Assembly (NCBI GenBank): GCA_022925895.1
Contig: JAKSYS010000102.1
Span: 57,079 to 121,078, forward strand
Length of the DNA stretch: 64,000 nt
Direction: 5' to 3'
Origin: Fragilaria crotonensis
Taxonomy: Eukaryota > Bacillariophyta > Fragilariophyceae > Fragilariales > Fragilariaceae
Shown here: positions 32,660 to 42,445 of the stretch, in pieces
Layout of the letters: every line of letters starts with the position of its first letter
Numbering within the stretch: the stretch's first letter is position 1
Translations under genes and position numbers: made by a program
Notes under the pieces: generated by a model
Told to the model about the DNA's origin: nothing
The model's database searches: none
What the model saw: the letters and a program-made list of their open reading frames with translations, nothing else

Positions 32660-33795
32660 TTCCGGATGGCAATCATGGAGAGGATGGTCTGGGTGGTCTG
32701 GATATAAGGGACTCGGGGGGTCTGGACAATAAGGATTGAGAGGGGGGTTGACGTATTCCTGTTTATCACGGGAAACACTTCTTCCTCTCGATGGGTTGCC
32801 CTAGTGTCAAATGCTGGAGGAGAAAACTGAGGGTCAGAAAACCCTTCGTGGAACATTCGACCACTCGATGCTGACATCTTTTGTGGAGAGGTTCTTGTGT
32901 TGCGACGTTTCCTCGCCATCACTGTTGTAGTAGAATGCACTCTGGTGTCTTGTGTGTAATCTCCATCATCATCACCATCCTCCTCTGACGATTCTTCGGC
33001 TCTTTTGGCTCCGACACCTTGCACATGGTCATTCCGAGTATTCGTGACTGGTATCGACGAGGTTGCGTTCATCATTTGCATTACCATTTCCGTTAACATT
33101 TGCATATGCCGATTATTGTTCATCATGAATTCTCTGAACTCATGTTCCGCATTTGATGGGGGCACTGGGGACTGTTGTTGTCGTCGATTGTCTGATAATG
33201 CCTCCTGTACATGACGAGCAATATGGGTCTCCATCTCTTTCCTTTGTGTCTCTACTCTGCGTTCAAATTCCTGGCGTTGAAGTTGTAATTGATTTTCCAT
33301 TTCTCTCCTTTGATCATCAACCTGTCTCTCCATTTCTCTTTTCTGTTGAATCGCCTGTTGTTCAATTTCCCGTCGATGGATTTCAGCATTTCTTTCTAAT
33401 TCCATAGTTTTTTCCGACAAATGTAATTCCATTTCTCGCCGCTGATGTTCTGTCTGACGTTCAAAATCTTTCTGCTGTTGTTCGTTCATTTTCTCGTAGT
33501 GCTGCACCCTTCGCTTCAACTCCTCGACTTCGGCTCTGCTGGATGCCAGGTCTGATAAATAGTCATCCTCGGGGACTGTGCTTTGAGTAATGGACTGAGT
33601 GTCTGTCGTCGACGTTGACAGGGATCTCTGGCTCCGATGGACTCGTTGAGCCCATGTCAGGTTATTATCCTCGTCTTTTGTTTGAACACTGGTTGACAAG
33701 GATTTGTCTGTCTTTCCTCCTTGGTGTAAATCATCAGTTTCAAACTCGAAGAGCGCCATTGGATACGACATTGCAGTATTAACACTGCCTGACAT
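32650..33795 (-). CDS. LINE-B ORF1b: coiled-coil protein, 381 aa
   Basis: ATG at 33793-33795, 45 bases after the ORF1a stop. Residues about 85-200 are a long coiled coil with repeated QRREME and QRQEFERR units. The flanks are Ser/Thr-rich. It holds the place of ORF1b in LINE-A, which is also a coiled-coil protein but of different sequence. Coiled-coil ORF1 proteins of other LINEs form trimers that bind the element RNA; the same role is inferred. The frame itself is intact though the element is truncated. Confidence 0.7.
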   Translation of the reverse strand: MSGSVNTAMSYPMALFEFETDDLHQGGKTDKSLSTSVQTKDEDNNLTWAQRVHRSQRSLSTSTTDTQSITQSTVPEDDYLSDLASSRAEVEELKRRVQHYEKMNEQQQKDFERQTEHQRREMELHLSEKTMELERNAEIHRREIEQQAIQQKREMERQVDDQRREMENQLQLQRQEFERRVETQRKEMETHIARHVQEALSDNRRQQQSPVPPSNAEHEFREFMMNNNRHMQMLTEMVMQMMNATSSIPVTNTRNDHVQGVGAKRAEESSEEDGDDDGDYTQDTRVHSTTTVMARKRRNTRTSPQKMSASSGRMFHEGFSDPQFSPPAFDTRATHREEEVFPVINRNTSTPLSILIVQTPRVPYIQTTQTILSMIAIRNCR

Positions 33796-33839
33796 GTATG
33801 TGTGTTCACCACTGGAGTATGCATCCGAAAATAGCGGCG

Positions 33840-34320
33840 CTATTTCAGGGGGATCGGGGGAAACTGCTTATTGTTAGCAACTTTTGCATCTTCTGGGACA
33901 TGGACGTTGTACCACTCTGACAAATTAGACATAATCTCTTTTCGGACACGATGGAAGTTGTCTCTGTTTACCATTATCTTGTATTTTCCGTTTGTCACAA
34001 CAGAAGTAGATGCCACCACATCTATGACTCCATCAATTGCCTTGATGTAATCAACCAGATAATACATAACATCGGTGCTGAAGTTATTTGTAATAATCAC
34101 ATGGTGATCTGACATGGATTTTGTTTGCTGAAGTATGAAGCGAACATATGCCTCAGGATGCCTCGTTCGCATTTGAAATGGCACAAATGCGCTATTGTTG
34201 CGATAAGCCTGTTTAAGAATGCGAAGCATCTCAACAGAATCTTGTTTCGTTGTTTCAATGGCATATGCCTTTGTCTTAAAGACCTGGCCGCGATGCTTCG
34301 TTTGAATAAAATAAAATCAA
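33840..34320 (-). pseudogene. LINE-B ORF1a, C-terminal fragment
   Basis: The frame runs from the truncated 5' end at about 34320 (VFKTKAYAIETTKQDSVEML and on) to a stop at 33840. It resembles the C-terminal half of LINE-A ORF1a, e.g. the region before QCGEKHV there. The missing N-terminal half was lost by 5' truncation. A role in RNA binding is inferred from position. Confidence 0.6.
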
Positions 34321-35000
34321 ACCTAATTATAGGGTTTGCACCGCCGCCGGTCTTTTGTCAAGGCCGATGAGCCGATGAGTGTACCCCGTTGTGGCGAGAC
34401 CGCGGTGCGGAATCGCGGCAACTTCTTATCTAATAACCTAACCCTCATACGAATTGATTCCCATTACCGTCCGTGACTGACTCAACTGTGACTGACCCTG
34501 AAAAATGACGTTATTAACATTTGCCGTTTTCCGTCCCTTGTGAACCTTGCCCTCGCCATTCTTATGAATCGTAACCAGCGTCTGCGCGACGCTGGTGATT
34601 TCTTCAGTATCACACTCAATGGTTGCTCGCAGTAGTGACGATCAGTTGCCAATATCAGCTCTGGTTGTTGGTACATCCGTTTGATTTCAGCTACCTCCTC
34701 CAGTCTGATGGCCTTCATGCCTTCCTCTGTTGTCCCGTGTAGCGCTTGATTCCTTGCCATCCACAATGATGATGCTAATTGACTGAAAGTCTTCAGCAAG
34801 AACCTCAGTCGTTGCATCCCCACTCTTGCCGGTTCGCTCTCGTTATCTCCTATGCCGAAAGTCAATAAGTGTCGCCATTCCACGCTCAAGAAACCTTTGA
34901 TCGCCTGTTCCTACCCGAGTTCTTCCTGATCCTGTAATGCCTGTTGTAACCCTAGCCGAAATTTTGATGGAATCGTGATCTCCTTGTTGAGCCAAGCAAG
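34320..35000 (-). pseudogene. LINE-3 copy 1: 3' end of a third LINE family
   Basis: The minus strand encodes the C-terminal tail of a LINE ORF2 (34482-34980) with WMARNQALHG, RHYCEQPLS and a basic RRWLRFIRMARARFTRDG block, then a 3' UTR ending near 34320 in CTATAATTAGG. The fragment at 55440-57544 has the same tail (RHYCERPLS, RRWLRYMTMARARMTHEG) and the same 3' UTR (GAGTGTACCCC, CTAATTAT). It is truncated at 35000 by the Copia-2 LTR and abuts the 5' end of LINE-B at about 34320. Confidence 0.75.
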
Positions 35001-35252
35001 TGAATGAATTCTATCATGAGTTCGAGTTATTCGGACACCCGGATAAGCACGACCGTCGAAGGATTTAGCTCAGCTTTACAATGACCCGCAGGATGACTCT
35101 TCAGGGCGGAGTCAGAAGTGTTCCTAGACCTAAATCTCACTCTTTTTATAATTGATCAAGCTGCAAGCTGTTGCTACTAGTGATTAGTTCTATCTGCTAG
35201 AGACAATCTCCTGCAAGGGCGGATGTGACGCACTTGCGACGGATTTAATTGA
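35001..35252 (+). repeat. 5' LTR of Copia-2 (252 bp), with TATA-like box
   Basis: It begins TGAATGAATTC and ends TTTAATTGA. A TATA-like element (TTTTTATAATT at about 35144-35153) lies 100 bp from its end and is a candidate promoter for the element's RNA. The GTTTATCAGACCC motif follows directly. Confidence 0.93.
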
Positions 35253-36318
35253 GTTTATCAGACCCAGACGCTCAAGGGCGGCGCTGTGCTTCATTGCTTT
35301 CGTCCAAGGAGGATGATGGGGCCTGATCAGCCTGAGCAGGAGCTCGAATTCTGCGCACATAGGCCGCGGATCGTTGCGGTCGAATGACCCAGGCCTGCAG
35401 TCGATGCTCATAGACGGTAACGCTGCCGTCGGCGTGCCGGAAGACACTTCCGGAGCGCAGAGACCATTCCCAACAGGGGATCCTCCTGAAGCGCCACCCT
35501 GCGCTGTCGCTGAAGGATGATAACCGACTTCAGCAAACGCTGTTTCACGAGAAAAGTTTCTTGCTGCACGTCATCTTTGGTTGTATTATGAAATTCGTTA
35601 CCGATAAGTATTGAGTCGGTTAGAGCGTTTGCCCCAGTACAATCTCTAGGAGATTGGCCTATGCTGGACAAACCAACTAAGCTTGGATAAGTTAAGCTCT
35701 CTGGTAGGCATAACCGCCTTCAGGTTGGATGCTTTAAGTTCTTTGATTGGCATGATGCCTTCAGATCAATCTCTATGACTGCTCACATTTATGCAATGCC
35801 TGCATAGGAATGAGTACGAATCGCTGACGCACGCGGCAATGGATGCCTGCATGAATGTGAAGACTGCATGGGCATAACAATGAGTGTTATGGATGCACTG
35901 GGAAGTTTTGCTTAGGTGCTTTGGATTTATTGAAACGCACATTTGCGAGTCCCTTGCGCGAATGACCGCATTCGCGGGTAATTCCTCGCGCGGATCAACA
36001 TCTGGCACGATCGATTTGGGACTTTTTGATCCGAAGCCCTGTGTCGACGTGGCACGAGCGAAGTGCCGTCTACTTAGATGGTTTCGCGACACACCATGCA
36101 CGATCGAAAATTGCGGATGATATTCTGGATACGTTTCCACGCAGAAACATACCGGTTTTCACGTATCTTGCCGGGATTGAAAGCGCGTTTCCACGTAGGA
36201 AATGTACTGCTGCTCACGTATCCCGTTGAAAACGATTTCCAAGCCTTGAGCTCATAATTTCAGAATCTGCTGCAATCCCCAAACACCTGGTAACTACTTT
36301 CCCTCACTTTCTTCCACT
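35253..36318 (+). other. Copia-2 leader, no gene
   Basis: About 1.07 kb between the 5' LTR and gag without a credible gene. It starts with the probable primer-binding motif. Near its end (36129-36225) CACGTA occurs three times within 100 bp, in TTTTCACGTATC, TTTCCACGTAGG and CTCACGTATCCC. The leader is unusually long compared with Copia-1 (about 310 bp) and Copia-3 (about 400 bp). Confidence 0.5.
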
Positions 36319-37740
36319 ATGGCAGAGCACAGATCCTTCACCGCTTGTCTCACCCGCTTGGGGTTTGATGCTCCCACGCGCGAATTGCTTGACAATCAGG
36401 GAATTCACACTATTCATGACCTTACTGACCTCCCATTCCCAGAGATCGACAAGATGATCCAGCATCTATCCAGGTGGAAACCAAGGGCGACAGACGTCGA
36501 AGAAGATGAAGATCCTGTCCCTACTCCAACGTTCCCCTACCTTGCGGTCCGGAAGTTCAAGGCTCTTCGCTCTTGGGCGGACTACTGTATCCTTCGCGGT
36601 GATGCTCCAAACCCTGCCCACTTTGACGAACGCGCCACCACGCGCTTTCTAAATCGGTTGACGGAGTTGGAGGAGATTGATCGAGCCAAGAAGGATGGGG
36701 ATGACACGAAGGATCCACCGAAGCTGGCGTCGATGACAGGATGGCCAACATGGGTTGAACTGTTTACAACTTATTTATCCCAACACAGAAGCGTTGTTGC
36801 TGGAACCCCTCTGGCTTATGTCATTCGTGACAATGATGAGGTTGCCCCTGATGATCTTGCACGCAATGACTGGGACTCTGTCGATGATGACTTGGTTGCC
36901 ACGTCAATCTTGGAGGGTGAAACCTTCTCGCGCGACAGCAAGAGAGTGTTTGATATTCTCAAACCCTTTGTCATGGAGGGACCTGGCTGGCCTTTTGTCC
37001 AACCCTTCAACAGGAGGCGCGATGGACGAGCTGCCTTCAAGGCCTTGAAGTCGCAGGCTGAGGGCAGATCTGCAATTGCCACCAGGAAGGCCAAGGCTTA
37101 TGCTATGGTTACTACTGCCATCTTCACTGGGAAAGGGAAGTTCTCCTTTGACCAGTATGTGGGAAGGCACCAGCAGGCGCATAATGAGTTGTTGTTCTTG
37201 GAGGAACCAGTTGCAGAGACCAAGAAGGTGACCGATTTCCTTGCTGGTATTCGTGACCCAAAGTTGGAGACTGCTATCCAAACTTGTATGGGCGATGAGC
37301 AGAAGCTGACTAACTTTGAGGTGTGCCAGCAGTACTTCAAGACAATTGTGGAGAACACCAAGACCAGGACAAAGTCGCCCTCCGACATCCGAGAGATTGC
37401 CAAGGTTGGAATTGTTAAGGATAAGAAGAAGGCCAAGCAGAAGAAGAGTAAGTCAAGTGATGACGACAAGTCGCCGAGTGGAATTGCGATTCACTCTGGG
37501 CAGTATTCTGCCATGGATTACAACAAGCTGAAGCCTTTTGAGAAGGCGAAAGTCAAGCAGCTCCGCGAGGAAGCAAAGAAGAAGGAGAAGAAGGAGAAGT
37601 CTGAAGCTCGAAGTGTTGCGGCTGTCACTACTCAGGAGGATGCTCCACCTGACAATGAAGGAAAGGAGACCCCTGTCCCCTCCAATGCTGGAAAACAGTT
37701 TGGCCGTGCTGCCCATGTTGAGCAGCAGAAACCTGCTTGA
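36319..37740 (+). CDS. gag: Copia-2 Gag, intact, 473 aa
   Basis: Structural protein of the retrotransposon particle. ATG at 36319 after ACT. The frame is uninterrupted. The N-terminal TACLTRLGFDAPTRELL block matches ALQRCGFNAPTVTWLI of Copia-1; the middle holds LRSWADYC, the block GWPFVQPFNRRRDGR and FDQYVGRHQQAHNELL. The C-terminal 100 residues are Lys/Glu-rich (KKKAKQKKSK, KKKEKKEK), with GKQFGRAAH near the end. No CCHC knuckle. It ends in TGA at 37738-37740, followed by C, and the same frame continues open into pol for 357 codons, so Gag-Pol could be made by stop readthrough. Confidence 0.9.
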   Translation: MAEHRSFTACLTRLGFDAPTRELLDNQGIHTIHDLTDLPFPEIDKMIQHLSRWKPRATDVEEDEDPVPTPTFPYLAVRKFKALRSWADYCILRGDAPNPAHFDERATTRFLNRLTELEEIDRAKKDGDDTKDPPKLASMTGWPTWVELFTTYLSQHRSVVAGTPLAYVIRDNDEVAPDDLARNDWDSVDDDLVATSILEGETFSRDSKRVFDILKPFVMEGPGWPFVQPFNRRRDGRAAFKALKSQAEGRSAIATRKAKAYAMVTTAIFTGKGKFSFDQYVGRHQQAHNELLFLEEPVAETKKVTDFLAGIRDPKLETAIQTCMGDEQKLTNFEVCQQYFKTIVENTKTRTKSPSDIREIAKVGIVKDKKKAKQKKSKSSDDDKSPSGIAIHSGQYSAMDYNKLKPFEKAKVKQLREEAKKKEKKEKSEARSVAAVTTQEDAPPDNEGKETPVPSNAGKQFGRAAHVEQQKPA

Positions 37741-40700
37741 CGATCCGAACCGGCTCTTGTTAAGACAGACCTAAAGTTAGGTGAATCTTATGTTCAAGAG
37801 GCCGGGCCCTTTTGCTCTTCCCGTTTTGTGAAACATGTCTTTCGTGTCTCTGCGTCCAAGCCATGCGGCAACGATGACGATGACATGAGGACTGAACTAG
37901 ATTCTCATGCGGATACTTGTGTTGCAGGTCGCAACACTCTGCTTCTCTCTGACGAAGGTCGTCAGGTCACTGTTCACCCTTACAGTGGTGAATATAAACC
38001 CATACAGGATGTTTCCATCGCCACGGTTGCGACTATGTGGATCCATCCTCAGAATGGACAACCATACATCCTCATTATCAATGAGGCTCTGTATTTTGGG
38101 GACCGAGTGGATGTCACTCTGCTGAACCCAAATCAATTACGCGCGAATGGTGTCATTGTTGAGGATGTTCCCCGACAGTTTGACTCCAAGTCTTCGCATT
38201 CTATTTTTCACCCAACCGCAAAGTTGCGTATTCCTTTATCCCTTGACGGTATTTCTTCTGGTTTCGTGAGTCGTAAGCCAACGTGGGCGGAATACGAGCA
38301 ATATCCTCACGTGGAATTGACATCCCCGATGCGGTGGGATCCCTCTTCTGACCAGTTTGCCAAAAAGGAGGAGACATATGTTTCCAGCGTGTGCGTTGCT
38401 GAAAAGTTGTTGGCAACTGATCATGCGCGGAATGCTTCAAGGTTGGTTTCTGCGGTGCAATCTTTGCGTGCAATGCACATCACCATCGGTCCGGAAGATG
38501 GCTCTCTGGCGGATCGCTTGGTGGCTGCAGTCAATGTCGCAGCAGATGACACTGTTGGAGATGGCTTGTCCGGTCGCAACGACAATGACGTTTATCCGAT
38601 GGACGACGAAAGCCGAAAGTTATTTGCCCTTTCTACGAGCGACAAACGATCAGTCATAACACCTGAGATCCTTTCTCGGAGGTGGGGAGTTGGCCTTGAC
38701 ACTGCTAAGAGGACATTGAAAGTGACAACGCAATCCGGAATCAGGAATGTTTTGGCAAAGGCGAAAGGAAAGTGCGTCAGAAACTCGATCACCTTGCGTT
38801 CCCCAACTTGAGCGGTAAGTGGTACTCGGATACTATGTTCTCAAAGACGCAATCGATCAGGGACACTTGACGGCGCAAGTGTTTACGAATGGTCGAGGAG
38901 CGATCACTTCTATCCCATGAAGAGCAAGAGCATGGCTGGACCAAATGCTCTGATGCCCTTTATCCAAGAGGTTGGAATACCCCAGACGATTGTGACTGAC
39001 AATGCACCAGAGGAAGTCCACGGGGAGTTTGGGAAGATCTGTCGCCAATTTCGAATTCGGCAAGAGCAAACAGTTCCTTACAGCCCATGGTCGAACCTGG
39101 CGGAGTCAACGATTCGAGAGCTGAAGGTTGGGATCCGGAGAACCTTACGTCGTTCAAAGGCACCGAGACGCCTTTGGTGTTTCTGCGGTAAGTGGGTGGC
39201 GGCGATTCGACGATTGACAGCACTTGATATGCCACAACTCCAGGGAAGAGTTCCCGACGAAGACGTGTTGGGATCTACACCAGACATCTCCCAGTATGCC
39301 CAGTTTGATTGGTATGAGCCAGTCTTGTATTGGGATCCAGTTGGTACCTTCCCACATGAGCAGAAGTTGCTTGGACGGTGGCTTGGAGTTGCCGAAGTCT
39401 CAACAGACCTGATGGCATTTTACCTTCTGACCAAGACTGGGAAGATTATTGTCCGCAAGTCTGTCTGGGGACTGAGCGAAGATGACTTTGCTAATCCTGA
39501 CATAAAGACTCGGCTCGTGGAGTTGGATGAGGGCATCCGCTCCAAAATTGGGGATGATCTCAAGGAGGAGGACATCGACCCAGAACTGAGAGGTTCCATG
39601 CCGGAAATCTCAGATGACGTCTTTGACGATGAAGACGAAGGTCGTAACGATCCAGGGGACACGCCAAGTCCTGATGAGGGGACCGATGACCACACCCCTG
39701 AATCTTATGATGAATATTTGACTGCTCAGGTGCTCCTTCCCCAGGGCGGTGAAGCCAAGAAGGCAACCGTCGTTGGGAGGAAGCGCGACCATGATGGTCG
39801 GCCGATTGGCAAGCGTCACGCAAACCCGTTGTTGGATACTCGCTTATACGAGGTGGAATTCCCTGACGGTTCGACAGAAGCAATTGCGGCTAACCTGATC
39901 GCGGAGAACATGCTGTCCCAGGTTGATGACGAGGGACGAAGCTATTCTGTGTTGAGTGAGATTGTCGACCATCGGACTAATGGCCACGCTATTTCAAAGG
40001 ATGATGGCTTCGTGGAAGACCGATATGGTAAGAGGCATCCGCGAATCACTACGCGAGGCTGGGATTTGCAAGTCGAGTGGCGCGATGGTTCAACGACCTG
40101 GGTTCCATTGTCAGAATTGAAGGAGTCAAACCCGGTGGAGGTCGCGGAGTATGCTGTCGCCAACAAGATTGCTGAAGAACCGGCATTTGCTTGGTGGGTA
40201 CGCAAGGCTCTGCGCAAACGGGATCGAATCATAAAGAAGGTCAAGGCCAGATACTGGGCTAAGACGCATAAGTTCGGAATTGAACTGCCGAAGACGGTGG
40301 CGGAGGCCCTTAAGATCGATGAACGAACGGGGACCGACTTTTGGAGAAAGGCGATCGAGCAGGAAATGAAGAATGTTATGCCGGCATTCGAGTTCATTGA
40401 CGGCGACGAAGCGCCCAAGTTCTACAAAAAGATTGACTGCCACATGATCTTTGATGTCAAAATGGATTTGACGAGAAAGGCGCGTTTGGTTGCCGGAGGG
40501 CATCAAACTGATCCGCCGAAAGAGTCAACATATTCAAGTGTTGTTTCACGCGATAGCATAAGGATTGCTTTCACGTTGGCAGCGCTGAATGACTTGGATG
40601 TCCTTTCTGCCGATGTGCAAGGGGCATACCTGAATGCTCCTACGAAGGAGAAGGTCTACACAATCGCAGGGTTGGAATTTGGAGCGGACAAAGTTGGCCG

Positions 40701-41967
40701 ACCAGTTCTTATTGTCCGAGCGCTTTATGGTCTTAAGTCAAGTGGTGCTCGATGGCGAGACCACATGGCATCCACGTTACGTGAAGGAGGCTTTGTCAGC
40801 TGCAAAGGTGATCCTGACGTGTGGATGAGACCTAAGGTGAAGCTAAATGGGGACAAGTACTGGGAGTATGTCCTTTGCTATGTGGATGACATTCTTTGCA
40901 TCTCACATGAGCCACAAGTTGTGATGGACTATCTCGCTTCCAAGTATACCTTGAAGAAAGGAGTGTAAAGGAACCTGACGCTTACTTGGGCGCTGAAGTC
41001 AAGAAGTGGACAATTGATGGTGCAGAGAACCCAACAAAGGTAAGGTGGGCAATGTCATCTGATCTTTATGTGAAACGGGCTGTGACCGAAGTTGAACGCG
41101 AGCTTGAGGAGATTGGTGAACGTCTGAGCACGAAAGTGTCGACACCCATGAGTCAAGGTTACCGACCTGAAATTGACACTACTCGGAGTTGGATGCAAAG
41201 CGTGCAAACTACTTCCAGGGTTTGATTGGAGTATTGCGTTGGATTTGCGAACTTGGTCGGATTGACATTCTGGTAGACGTTGCAATGTTGTCGCGTTTCC
41301 TGGCTTCTCCAAGGCGGGGACATCTTGATCAGGCTTTCCATATCTTTGCATACTTGAAACGGTACAACAGGTCAAGCATGGTCTTCGACGATACGGAACC
41401 AGTGTTTGATGAGAGTCGCTTTCAAAATGTGATTGGAGCGAGTACTATCCTGGCGCGTGTGAAGCTTTACCGCCGGATGCGCCCGAAGTCCGGGGACAAT
41501 CGGTATCGATGAGTTGTTTTGTCGACGCTGACCACGCTGGTTGTCGCGTCACTCGTCGCTCTCATACTGGAGTCTTGATTTTTGTGAATCGAGCACCAAT
41601 CCTTTGGTATTCGAAGCGACAGAACACTGTTGAGGCTTCTACCTTTGGATCTGAGTTTATCGCTGCAAAGATTGCAGTCGAAATGGTTGAAGGGTTGCGT
41701 TACAAGCTGCGCATGATGGGCGTCCAAGTGGATGGACCCACGAATGTCTTTTGTGATAATGAATCGGTTGTGAAGAACTCAACCAAGCCCGAGTCGACTT
41801 TGAAGAAGAAGCATAATGCAATCGCGTATCACCGCGTGCGCGAAGCGCAAGCTGCTGGTATTGTGAGGATTGCGAAGGAAGACGGAGAAACCAACTTGGC
41901 AGATGTTCTGACTAAGTGTCTTCCGGGACCGCGACTAAGAGAGTTGTGTTCTCGCGTTCTTTGGTAA
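37741..41967 (+). pseudogene. pol: Copia-2 pol with several frameshifts
   Basis: Domains in order: protease with LDSHADTCVAG (37897-37929); integrase N-terminal region with TAKRTLKVTTQ (about 38700-38735); integrase core with TDNAPEEVHGEF and NLAESTIREL (in the 683-codon frame 38917-40968); chromodomain-like block (about 39955-40160; LQVEWRDGSTTWVPL); RT with SADVQGAYLNAP, LYGLKSSG and CYVDDIL; RNase H with VDADHAGC, GSEFIA, CDNESV and LADVLTK (41509-41967). Single-base-type frame breaks lie near 38770, 38910, 40970, 41190 and 41480. The domain order integrase before RT defines Ty1/copia. Confidence 0.88.
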
Positions 41968-42193
41968 AGTGTCCAAAACGGACATGATACTGGCGTGCAA
42001 AATGTCCAGGTGTGACATGATGCGAGTGGAGTACACGACGTACGTGGAACCACTAACCCCAGCTTTATGTAAGCGAATGGGTGGACGTACGCGTGATGAC
42101 ACGTGGAACCACCAAAACTAGCCAATGGTGGCCGGCCTCTGCATGATAAATATGGGTCGGACTAGTTGTCTGTGACGCCTAGCCCGAGGGGAC
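41968..42193 (+). other. Copia-2 3' untranslated region and purine tract
   Basis: It follows the RNase H stop and carries no gene. Within it GTGTCCAAAACGGACAT and similar repeats of GTGGAACCACC and CGTACG occur. It ends in AGCCCGAGGGGAC, the probable polypurine tract, directly before the 3' LTR. Confidence 0.6.
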
Positions 42194-42445
42194 TGAATGA
42201 ATTCTATCATGAGTTCGAGTTATTCGGACACCCGGATAAGCACGACCGTCGAAGGATTTAGCTCAGCTTTACAATGACCCGCAGGATGACTCTTCAGGGC
42301 GGAGTCAGAAGTGTTCCTAGACCTAAATCTCACTCTTTTTATAATTGATCAAGTTGCAAGCTGTTGCTACTAGTGATTAGTTCTATCTGCTAGAGACAAT
42401 CTCCTGCAAGGGCGGATGTGCCGCACTTGCGACGGATTTAATTGA
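42194..42445 (+). repeat. 3' LTR of Copia-2 (252 bp)
   Basis: It differs from the 5' LTR at two bases (ATCAAGT versus ATCAAGC, and GTGCCGC versus GTGACGC). It abuts the transposase fragment starting at 42446. Confidence 0.93.

Larger units (their letters stand above)
19891..34320 (-). mobile_element. LINE-B: 5'-truncated LINE, split by Copia-1
   Basis: A non-LTR retrotransposon on the minus strand, in two pieces, 31718-34320 (ORF1a end, ORF1b, small ORF, start of ORF2) and 19891-25285 (rest of ORF2 and 3' UTR), separated by Copia-1. Removing Copia-1 and its 4-bp target duplication restores a continuous endonuclease sequence. The gene order and proteins match LINE-A, but the sequence is diverged and ORF2 has several frameshifts. 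The 5' end lies inside ORF1a, as expected for LINE 5' truncation. The sense-strand 3' terminus is oligo(T): A10 at 19891-19900 on the plus strand. Confidence 0.88.
35001..42445 (+). mobile_element. Copia-2: 7.4-kb CoDi-type Copia element
   Basis: Direct 252-bp LTRs (35001-35252 and 42194-42445) differ at two positions by eye (about 99% identity). Order: 5' LTR, GTTTATCAGACCC motif (35253-35265), about 1.05-kb leader, gag, UGA, pol, purine tract CCGAGGGGAC, 3' LTR. The five bases before the left LTR (GCAAG) do not match those after the right one (ACATA), so no target duplication is visible. The LTRs end in GA rather than CA. Confidence 0.92.
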
